A stretch of 64,000 nucleotides of DNA from Liquidambar formosana. Lineage: Eukaryota; Streptophyta; Magnoliopsida; Saxifragales; Altingiaceae. The stretch covers positions 9,914,633-9,978,632 of the forward strand of contig CM077833.1 of the NCBI GenBank assembly GCA_039720395.1, written 5' to 3'. Under the pieces are notes generated by a model. It searched no databases. It was not told the DNA's origin and worked only from the letters and a program-made list of their open reading frames with translations. Position 1 is the first letter of the stretch; every line of letters begins with the position of its first letter. The translations under genes were made by a program, and so were the position numbers. Positions 34,534-46,500 of this stretch are shown in pieces.

Positions 34534-37500
34534 TGAAGGAAGGAAAGACAAAAGAAGAAAAGAATTGGAAAAAAAGAGAGAGAGCACGTGAAAAGAGAGA
34601 AAGAAAGAAGAAAGAAGAAAAAGAGGATAGAAAAAGTCAAAAGAAGAAATAAAAAAAAAAAAAAGTAGCTAGTGGCGTGGGCACATAGGAAAAGAAGGAA
34701 GAAAAGAAAAAAAAGGTGGGAGGTAGGTGTAGAATAAAGAAAAGAAGAAATGATGAAGAGAGAGAGAGAGAGAGAAGGAGGAAAGGACGGAAGAGAAGAA
34801 ATAAATAGAGAAGAGAAGGAAAGAAATAAGAAAGGGAGAAAGAGGAAGGGAGAAGCCGAGAGAGGCAGTGGCCAAACGGTTCATCGGTCGGAGCATGGGA
34901 AGTTTTAATCCGACTTATTTTATTCACTTATTTTTGAGGTAGGGGGTTTAATTCTTGTATGGTAAATGATGATTATTTTGAAGCATATGTTAAGATTTGA
35001 TTTATGTAAGGTGATAATTCTTGATGGTGATATATTTGAGGTTTATGATGGTTGATTTCATAGAGATTATATTTGAGGTTTATGATTTGGAGTTCGTATT
35101 ATTTGATTAATTTATATATTATTTTGAATATATAAATGCTTGTATGTGATTTTGAAACATTATTTATTGTATAGGAATTTGATTTCCTACTGGGCAGTTG
35201 TTCGCTCACCCCAATATATTTTCAGGTGATAATTGTTGGCGGCACGTAGTAGAATTGGGGTCGAGATTTGGAGAAGTTATCACGTACATTTATTTTTATT
35301 TAAAGCTAATGTAATTTTATTCATTTGGTTGGCCAATGTATATTGATGATGAGTTTTGGGTTAACCATGGCTACCCGCAGCTGCGCAATACTCTGTATTT
35401 TGAAAGGAATGTATTTTTGAAAAGGGTTATTTGTATGGAGCTCATAAAAGAAATTGTACGTGTTAAGGTTTATAAATTTTGGGGCGTTACACTATTGGTT
35501 CTTGTAAATAATGTGAACCCCAAATTAATTTAAATGTAATTCGAAGATCTTACGATCTACCTACAAGGAGCAAATGTCACCTTATAAACTGATATATTTT
35601 TTAAGTCAAAGAACTTTCTAGATATTAGTCACATTATTATTGTAATATTTTAATTTCCTATACATCACATTGTATTTACAATGTGATTATACTTGACTTC
35701 TAGATTAGTCGAGAGGAGCCACTGCAAAATTAGGGTATTTACAATGGCATTACCAGATGAAGAAATGTTTTGAATTGCCTTACATATAAAACATTGTTGA
35801 ACAATGTGATTTCATCCATCCTATTCACCCATGTTATTTACCCATACAAAAATAGGGTTGGGTAAATAGTGTGTGGGTCCTAAATTATGGATCCTACCCA
35901 CACTCCCACCCCCTATTAGAGGATGGGTGAAAAAGTATTTCTCAACATTTTTAACCATTAGTTTTACTATTTAAAATCTAAACAAGTCTTGTGTTGCCAC
36001 TTTAGCACTAACCATTGTTAACCTCACCATATTTCAACCACATCCACTCCCTATCCACCACCACCATTGGACTCTTAACCATACCAATTTCTATATATTC
36101 TCTCTCTCTCTCTCTTTCTCTCTTTCTCATATACTTATATCTTCTCTCTCTATCTTTTTCCCTATTTTCTCCTCTTATATATCGATGAGAACCAAGACTT
36201 TTTCATTATCTTCACTAAATTAACTCTATAAATTAACTATCTACATCAACATAAAATCATTTGAAGAGTTCTATATGAGTTTTAAGGTTAATTGGAAAAG
36301 AGACGAGCCAAAGTATAAAATTGCCTTCAAAATTGCAAATGTTATTAAGCATACAAATCTATTCAAATTCAAACCAAAACACACCAATATATTCAAAATG
36401 CACCTAAAAACTAAATCCAAGTGATAAAATGCAAAAATGAAACAAAAATATGGATGCAATTACAAACTAACAAAGGAATCTTAGAAGGGCAAAAATGTTC
36501 TTCATGACTTAAAAGTTACTAAACACACCAAAACTTAAACTAATGCTTTACATAAACTCATAGGGGGTGAAAATATGGTGTTTGCAAAGAGAAAAGTGGG
36601 AAGTACTAGAGATATGAAACTCACTTTTATGATCCATGAGAAAGCCTAGTAGAAGATATCTATTATAGTCTTCTTCCTGTGTAATGCTATGCCGATAAGA
36701 AATTCAATTTTAGAACTGAAACCCTAGAACGTATACTCTAGCTCGTAGTACAACTGAGGAGTAGTAGAGCTTATGGACTTTGGGAGTTCTAGAAAATCGA
36801 AGAGAAGGTCAACTTTTGATGGGTCTACTAGAATGTATTGAGAGAGTTTTAGGTTGTCGTTAACCTATTTCCCTTTTTGCTTCTTAGAGTAGCATTAAGA
36901 GGCAATTAAAAGGGGAAACATATTAATGACACCCCAGTAGCTGATAGGATGTTAATTAACTCTGAGTTGGGGCTTAGGAGTTAGAGAATGAGATACAAGG
37001 TCTAGAACTAGAGGTAGGGATCCTTTTCTTCTCTTGAAAAGCCTAAACATACTTCTTTATGCTTATCTTCTTCCTCTTTGTAGCAAAAGCCCTAAATTCT
37101 AGGTTATTCATTTCTTTTCCTAAGATAGTCCTCTCATTTTCTAAGTTATACCATTCGAATTCAAAGTTAATACAGGTAACCATCCCAATCACTTCAACTT
37201 AAGGAGTTGGCCTGTCTGTTGAGGGAATCTACACTCGCTTTCCCAAAATTACTGGTCTTAGAAAGGTTATGGATAAAAAAAGACACGGGGTTGGAAGCTC
37301 GGATTTGAGTCGAGTATATGGGTTACTAATAGCTCGTGCTTAGGTCTAGTGTTAAGATAATACTATAAGGGCATTTAGCGCACCATTTGGGATTAAAAGG
37401 GCCTTTTGGGAAAAGACATTTGCAAAAAATTCGATGTTCGGTAAACACACATGTTGAAAGTCATTTTGTGTCAAAAAGTTTAATAGGTATGTTTGGTAGC

Positions 37501-40500
37501 AAAGTTCCAAAAGTCCTTTAGAGCTTATTAATGACATTATTACCCTTCCTACTTATTGAATCATTGAATTATATTCCATGCAAATAATATAAATACCTCA
37601 AGCATAAACTTTTGCAAATATGTGATACAATTACTATGCCGAAAAGACTTTACTTCTAAAATGTTTTTTTTTTAATTAATTGAAAACACTTTAATGGTTA
37701 ACTTTCAACGGGAATGTAATATTGAATCAGGAATTGCATTACGTACAACAGTTATCTCTCTAAAATGTTGTTGGTTCACTTCAATTGGAACGGGTACCCC
37801 CACATTCATATGCACATCAATGTCATCATCACTAACATAATCCTCATCCTCATCATATCATTGAAATTCTACATCAAATTTCACCTCTTGCTGATATAAT
37901 TATGTAGGGCCATTGAAGCACCAACAATCAATCTTTGTGTTTCAAAATGGAATGACGACATTAATTTTATTTGGCCTTGTGTTTTTGGTTGTTGTGGGGG
38001 GGTAAGATGGAAAGTAAAAAAATTTGCCGCCTTTTATTTCATTATCACGTGAATTTCTTTTGCCTTTTTGCAACAGCATTTTAAAAAGCTAAGATAGCTT
38101 TTCCTAATCTGCCTTTTAGAAGAAATGACGTTTTGTAAAAGGCCTTTTAGATGGCCCACTAAACATTCTTAAAATATGCAAACTAACTTTTAACTCACAA
38201 AAGGCCTCTTTGGGACCTCCCAAACGGTGTGCTAAACGCCCACTATGTCTTATTAAGGCCCATTAAAAGTTTGTAATGAACTATGATCTTGGAAATCTTG
38301 ACCCTAGAATTCAAAAGCTTAGGTTTGGTGGTGAGATAATACTAAGTCTTGTTTGGGCTCATTACAAGTTTGTAATGGGCTATGATCTCAAAAATCTTGA
38401 CCCTAGAATTCAAAAGCTTAGGTTTGGTGGCGAGATAATACTGAGTGTTGTTAAAGCGCATCTAAAGATAATTTTCTCATTGAAACGAAACCATCTTAAA
38501 ACTCAACCTCCTTTTTTAGATTTCCTTAGATTTTAATATAGCCATTTGCTAAAATTGAAATTGTTAGATGGAGTTTTATTGTTGGGAAAATTAAACCCTT
38601 GGTCAGCAAGCAAGCGCTTGAACCACAAAAAAGAGTAGCTTGGTATCATTTCAAATATGGTTTTATTTTTGGATTAATAATAATTTGGGTATTGTTCCTA
38701 ACAAAAGCTATTCTGTTAGCCTAGTGTTTTAGTTCAATCGAATGCTAAAACTAATAAGAGTTTTCAAAATCGAGTTCGGTTTATAGGAAACATAAGAAGT
38801 TAAAAGGTAGAGTCTAGCTCAGGTAGGAAAATAAAAAATAGAAAAAGTGGGAAACGATTTAGCTATAATATCATTTTGGATTAAAAGGTAATTCTAAAGA
38901 TGAAAACTCCTACAAAGTTTATAGCAGTAAATGGCTTAAGTTTCTCAACGATCGAAAGATTTTTCTGGTAAACATGTAGCACCCTAGAAACGGAAGCAGT
39001 GGAAAACAAGTGGTTTTAGGAAGATGAATGAGCTTTCTAGTAAGCTTCAAAAAAATTTCAGCAAAGAACTTGGTATTCTATGGTAGCAAAAGGCTTTTTC
39101 CAGTAAGGCTCTTAAAAAGTGGAGAGAAATGATAATAAATAGATGGAATAACTTCTCTAAAGAAAGCAAAGGTACCAAATGATAGGAAACTTCTCTTATA
39201 TGGACCTTACGGTCTCAAACTAGGCTAATGACGTCAGGATTTGGGAACTCCAACGGACGTGTCAATTGGAGAAACCCAATGATCTTATCAATCACTAATA
39301 TTAACTATAGGCTAGTTGTTAACTAGCTAAAAGTCATTATCATCTCAAATCACTGAGTTGACAATTATTAGGCTAGTTGTGTGCAGAGATAACCGATTTG
39401 ACTCGCTGTGGAGTGATACTTGGCCATGATGAAAATATCTTTTGTTTAGAGGAAATCTTATGAAATATGTGATTGTTAAGGGGGATAATTTTATATTATT
39501 TTAGTGTAATTTCCAAGTAAATAAACCCCTTTTTTTTATTATTATAAAAAAGTTATGTGTGTAGTGTTTGTTGATGGCCGGGAGAAAGGGGCGGCAAGTA
39601 AACCTATAAGAAGTTGAGAGAAGAAAGGGAATGTAAACCAATAAGACACCCAAATTTGTTGCTTCTTTTCCTTTTCTTCTTTTTTTTTTTTTTTGTCCTA
39701 TAAAAAAAGGTAAAAAAAAAAAAAAAGAAAAGGAAAGAAGCAACAAATCTAGATGTAGATGAAAAGAAAAGTTGAATTGGAGAAGGTGACACGAATGTAC
39801 AAAGACCTAACTTAAATTCCCCCTAACAAATAGAACTTAAATATTTTAAAGTAAAAAAGCTAAAACGTTAACCAAAAAAAAAAAAAAAAAAAAGAAGTGA
39901 TCTTAAATCAATTTTAATGGCCTATTCCTTTAATAAATTCAAAAAATGTGACTAGCTAAAAAGGCTTTTAAGTTGAAGCAACTTCGTAGATAAATTGAAG
40001 AGCACCCACTTTAATACTATATGAATGAGAAACAAATATGATAAATTGGAGTACATCTAATGCCTTCAATTTTAAAGTTTTAATTGTAAAAATTAAATAT
40101 ATAGGAGTAAAAAAACAATGAAACAAACTAACCTACTCCTAACAAATAATAGAAATCATATACATGCATAAAGATTAACAAAAATATTGAAAAAAGAAAA
40201 AAAGAAACAAGACAAAAATTGATATGGTTGCATTATCGTATATTTGGAAATATTTGTGAAGCTAAATAATATTACACTTTGTGTAAATATGTAAAATTGA
40301 GTGTTTTTTACACTAAGATGTAGAAAGACCCGTATGTTTTCCAAAAGTCCAGAATCTTGCTTAATAAAAGCCGGATTTTAGCTTCCTATTGCTTAAAAAT
40401 GGGATATATTTTTCTTCTTTTGAGTTTTTTTTTTTTCATTGTTGATGGTGGAACAGGTATTGCTCTATTTGTGAAGCTTTTTTGGAATTTTAGAATAAAT

Positions 40501-43500
40501 AATAGGATCTTCAATAGCATGTGGTTTTAAGATATCATTTGAATCAAAAGAAGATTTATATAGTTTTCAATAGATAAAATCACACTATTAAAGGCTATTA
40601 CTTTACAATATAAAATGTCTATTAAAAGATCTATACACCCCCTACCCTTTTCTCCTTAAAGATCTATAGTAGTTTTAATATTGTTAAAAAATTCCTCATC
40701 TGTATGATAAATAATGCATTTTATTTTTCAATGATTTCTTTAAATGTACAAGTCTTATTCAAAGAGAATATAATGAAAATATTTATTGTACAATCTTGTT
40801 GGAATGTATGGGATCGAGGTATTTTTTCTAGGTAATGTGATTAATAGCTATATTTTATAACTTTTACATCCTCTAAATCCACATATTGGGATTTAGCAAT
40901 GCTAAGCAATACTTGTTTTGTCTGATATAAAACAAATGAGACATTCTAATATGGAAAATGACCCAACACTATGATGATACTTTTTTAAGACTACTTAATA
41001 AACTTAAAAGATCGCATGAGATAATTTTTTTGTTGTCATAATCACAAACAATAAAGTAATATCACTTATAGTCACATAACTAACGTAAGTCACGTAACTA
41101 ATTATATTATACTTCTATTTTCTGATTTATTATCATTAATATATTTGTAGAAACTAAATGCAAGCTTAACCTAACCTTATTCTTCAATAACTGTATCTCT
41201 TGAAACATAGTATCCATCTGCAAGTGAAAGTGATTTTAGTTAAATTAGTTTATTAATTCAAACATTACCAAAAAAAAAAAATGAAAATAACTTGAAGAAA
41301 AAGTAGTATCGTGTATCTAAATCAAGTTAGTATAAAAAGAAACCAATAGTACCTTTGTTGATCGTATGTGATAAATCCAAATTTCAAGATGTTTTTCAAG
41401 CAAATGAAGTTCATCCAATGTCATTGTTCCAACGCCCCCTCCAAACATAAACCTGAAAACAAGTAATCATATGATTTGTTATTTATATGGTTCAAAGTCG
41501 CTTTATTTTCTTTTTCTATTAATTGCTATATTCTTTAACTATGAAACTTTTAGAATAAAATATTATGAGTTTATTTTGTTGATTGTTAAAAAAATACACA
41601 ATGATTTAAATGAGGATATTTATGTACCATAGTAAGGAAAACTTAAACACAAAGGTGGTTAAGGTTTCCTTGCGTTTAGGGTTTTTATAGTGGTGTTCAC
41701 GATTTCTAGGATTTTGTGGTAGCCATTAATGCTATTGTGCAGCCCCTTCAATCCATTCCTTTGAATTATAATCCTTTTATTCTCTCTTTTCCTCTCACCA
41801 ATTAGTATACTATGTTACACAAGTTTTATTGCCCTTAATTGGGATTTACTTGAGTGTTTTGCTTCAAGATTTGAGTTTCTTCCTGTTACATGGAACAAAT
41901 ATTGTGTTGCACCAAAGGCCTCATTTGCATAATTGCTCAAAAAAAAAAAAACAAAAAAACAAAAAAAAAAAAACGCAAAAACTAAAAAAACAAAGAACAA
42001 AAAAAAACAAAAAAAAAAAAAAAAAGAAAAAGAGAAAAGAGAAAAAGAGAAAAAAAAAATGGTTGATGAGACAGTGAGTCAAATCATCCTTCCTTAAATG
42101 GTGGGAGATCACAATATGGTTATAGTCGAAAGAAATTAAAAACCTATTAATCTAAGCTATAGGAATGTAAGACTAATATTAGTGGTAGGGTTCTCCTATT
42201 GAAAGGCAATAAAACTTTAACTCTCATAGATAGCGATCAATGCTGGTTGCATTATGGAAAATAGTGGGTAAATGGAGGCTAGTTATAGCAGGAAAAAAAA
42301 AAAATGCTATTTTCATATTCATTCCTATCGTCTTAAGGACATGAAAAAAAGTTTGGGCTACTAAAAGAAGGGTCCTACTAGAGGGTCCTATGGGCAGGTA
42401 TTGGTACCTCAGGGAAAGAGTATAGAAGCAAGTGAACGGAAACCCAGTTCTAGTGGCTCCAATGAGCCCATCCTCAACCATGAGATGTGCTGATCAACTA
42501 ACCAGTCCCAACTTAGCCTAAACCTTGATGGAAACCAGGCGAATCAATTCCTAGCCCTGAAATTGATTTTAGTGATTTCTGCCCAACTCGCTTAATGAGG
42601 CCTCTAGCCACAAGGAACCTACCCAAATTGGTGAGAATCTCTAACTAGAGTTTTTGATTGATTTTTTTTTTTAATATTTATATTATAAACAAAATGATAT
42701 CTCACTAATCAATGCCAAAAATCTCACATACTCAACGCGTGAGACCTTAATCAGTTTAAGGCTCAGTTGCGAGAGTAGTAGATGAAGGGAACCAAGAAGA
42801 TAGGCCACCACCTATCGCTTATGAATCATGGGAAGTGTGGGTTGTTAGGAATAGGAATGAAGTAACTGTACCCATTTCCCAACTTGATCTTAGGACTCTT
42901 CCCTACATTGATCCTCGACATAGAGAGGTAAAAATGCAACTCACCATGCAACTATGAAATCTTATTCAATTTCCTATGCTTAGCATATTTTGATAATGTA
43001 GGTACCATATGAAATTGCTGAGGAATATATGGAGGTGAATGAGGGCTTAAGGAAAAACCTCATGCAAATGAGCCTAAACTACTCTGATTTAGAATCTCGT
43101 TTTTATGAAAGAGGCACTAATGGAATTATGCAATTTTCTAAGCATTCAAACAAATCATCATTCAATCACTAATGACATTCTTCTTGTAAGGGCTAATGAT
43201 GGGCATAAATGTACCACCTTCTCATTAAGGACACATGGGTTACCCTATGGTTCCCCCAACTCAACTATTGGAGACACAGCGGGTCCTAGCAAGAAAAGAA
43301 AGCCACCATCTAAAAAGAAAAAGAATTGAACAATTAATTCTCATAATTTCGTTACTATTTCATGTTATATAATAACTTGAACAAGGATAACCCGATCCAG
43401 GGTTTATGTATGCATTAGGAACATGTAGAACTTGTATCCAAACATTAGGAATGTTTTATGAAACTTTTTGATATGAATTTGGAGTCCTTATGCTTATAAA

Positions 43501-46500
43501 AATTGAATTTTAGTTGAATTTGGGAGAAATTTGGAGTCCTAAGTTAATAAAAAGTGGGATTTCATCAAAACAATGCAAAAGAGAGGCAAAAATGGGGTAA
43601 TGGCCACCATAATGTGCCAACCAACCACCCTAAGGGGGTTTGGCTGGCCAAGGAAGGTGGCCGGCCTGGCCATTAGCCCCAATTTGCTGATTTTGCAAAT
43701 TAAGTTTGTTTTTCATGATTTTTGACATTTTGGCTTGGTTTTTCACCTAAAATCAACTTCCAAACCCTATATATTCATGCATAAACACCCCATAATCATT
43801 CATATACTTCAAAATATTCATGGAGACCTTTATCGACCTTCTCAACTAATGGATGTAATCCTTAGAAGGCTTAGATAAGATTGCTTTTTCATGGTTTGGG
43901 CTTGATGCTTTCTTTACTCTTTACATAAAGCTCGAATGGAATTTTTTGAAAGTTGCTACCCACTTTTGGGATCCCACCCTTCACCTTTTCAGATTCAACA
44001 TGAATGAGACTGTGTTCCATTTATAAGGGATTTTGCGCCCTTTTAAAGGTAAGAACTACTGGACCATATATTTTCCCAAAGGTTCGAATTGGTTACGTGA
44101 ATCCCTTAGTTTCTTTGATTGGCTTGCCATTAGAAAAGACTCGTTCCTTTGTTTATAATAATCAAGTAGACTTAGGAGCTCTTGCTACAGCATTCATGGA
44201 CTTAGGAGACTAACAAAGCCCCACTTTTAAGTTGTACCATTAATATCGCTGCTTGATATTTTCTTTTTGCATAGTTAGTCACTTTCTTTTATCTAATGGG
44301 ACTAGCATGGTTTCAATTGAAATGTGTGACTTAATTCCTGATCTTCATAAATCTCATAACATCATTCCATTGGTCCTCACTAAAACCTTGAACGGTCTAG
44401 ACATGGTATCTGAAAATTTAGAAATTCCATTTTCTAGAAGTCCCCTTCTCTTTTAAGTGTGGCTATTTGAAAATTTGCAACTCCTTGTTGCGCCATCTCC
44501 AAAAATTCAACCAATTTATGAACCCAAACATTATCGATGTTGAAGAATTAATCCTTATGACAATGTCACCTTACGTAATTGGTTTGAGTGGCTCAATAGT
44601 CTTTCCTAGGACAAAATTTGATGGTTCGTTTTATTATAGGGAATTACAAGGTCATTGATTAGATCTCTTGGTTGTGCTTATGTTCGACTGATGGGCTTAA
44701 AATTTTCTTCTTTCTATTGGCCAATCCGAATGCAGTGGCAAGTTGGAATCGAATAGACTATTCCAAAAACTTTTGGTTACATCAATAAAATAGCATGTTA
44801 TCTCTACCCAACTGGTTGATTCCATATGCAATGAATTTGCTGATTCATGGAGTGGTTAGGCTTGCATTACTACTTCAGCTTTTACTACGGCCTTTATGAA
44901 CCCAGCAACATAAACTCTATACGCAATGAATGGGATGATTCGTAGTTCATTTCTTTTTCATCAATTTTTTTTTAAAACCCTAACTTTTGCTTAGGTCACC
45001 CTTTCAGGTTTTTAACCTAGCGGGCTTGTAGATTTCACACATAGTACTTCTCTAGTTGGTCTAAATTTGCAGGATGAGTGAATTTGACGCCATCTAAGTC
45101 CATTAATCTAGTTACTCTTCCTAACAGAATATTTTTGATGATGTATAGGCAAACCCAATTGGGTCAAAACTTCCCTCTAGGGTAATAGACTAGAGCCTGA
45201 ATTTCTTTAAGCACTAAATTACCTTTTCTTAAACCACGGTCTTTCACTTTCTTGTTAAAAGCTCGAGAAATCCTTCTTTGATACCCCTGAATATGATAGA
45301 GAGTTCATAATCTTCTTTCGTCAAATAGTGTTAGCTCATCATACCAACCTTTGACTTACTCTACTTCTGACAATTGACTTCCTGCCAAGACCTATAAGGA
45401 TAGTATTTCCAATTCCATTGGTAATACTGCCTCCATGCTATACACCAATGAAAATGGGGTAGCCTCGGTTGAAGCCCTTACTGAAGTGCGATAGCCCTAT
45501 AGTGCTAAGGGTAGTTTCTCCGTCCAATCTTTATAAGTCTCAGTTGTCTTCTATAGGATGACTTTCACATTCTTATTAGCACTTTCCATTATTTCATTAG
45601 TCTGTGGGCAATAAAAAGAAGACTTGTGAAAAACAATGTTATGCTCCTCACAAAGCTATTGCATCTATTTCTCAAAGTGCTTGCCATTATCAGAAATCAT
45701 TTCATGAGGACCCCATATCTACAGATTATATTAGTCTTTACAAATTGAGCTACCTTCTTGGAATTCAGTGTCTTATACGATGCTACCTCCACTCACTTAG
45801 TGAAATAATCAGTCGGCACCAAAATGTTCTTGTGCCCATTTGAGGCTTGTGGTTTAACCTTCCCAAAGATATCTATCCCCCAAGTTGAAAAGGGCCAAGG
45901 GGATGAAAGAGTTGTTAAAGGTACAGGTAAGTAATGTTGTAAATTAGCATACACTTGGCATTTGTAACATTTTTTGACATAATTGTGGAAATCCTTATCC
46001 ATTGTCGACTAGTAATAACCCAACCAGACGATCTTCTTTGCTAACATATACCCGTTTATGTGTGGTGCACCAGCTCCTTCATAAATCTCTTCAATAATTT
46101 TCCAAGCTTGATTCTTTGTCACACAAACTAAATGAACCCCATCGTAGGACCTTTGGTATAACTGCCCTCCGCCTTTTCTGGACACTTCCTATTTTCTAGA
46201 AAATTCTTTATGTTATGGAACCAAGGTAAGCATCATCAAATTCAACCGTTTGAACATGGCAAAAATAAGCGGGTGACTTCCTTTATTATGTGATTAATGG
46301 GTGTACACTTCCTTCTTTTGGAATCTCCATCATAGATGCTAATGTAGCCAGTGCATTTGTAAATTGATTCTTGGTTCGAGATAAGTAATGGAAAGAAACT
46401 TCTTGGAACTCTCCAGCTAAAGCCTCAAGATAAGCATAGCTTTTCCTCCTTAGTTTTCCATTTCCATTGAATCTGACAAATGATAAGTGTCGAATCACCA

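Larger units (their letters stand above)
33965..35538. repeat. Tandem repeat B, 212-bp period, second copy split by a solo LTR
   Basis: Copy 1 (33965-34173) and copy 2 (34177-34342 plus 35492-35538) share CGCAATAACCCCCAT and AACAAGGACTATTCTCTTAC, among others. Copy 2 is interrupted exactly by the LTR at 34343-35491. Copy 1 therefore shows the pre-insertion site. Confidence 0.85.

Noticed and set aside
41829..42077. Poly-Lys open frame and its Phe-rich mirror frames
   Set aside because: Produced by an A-rich tract with a few C and G. Low complexity only.
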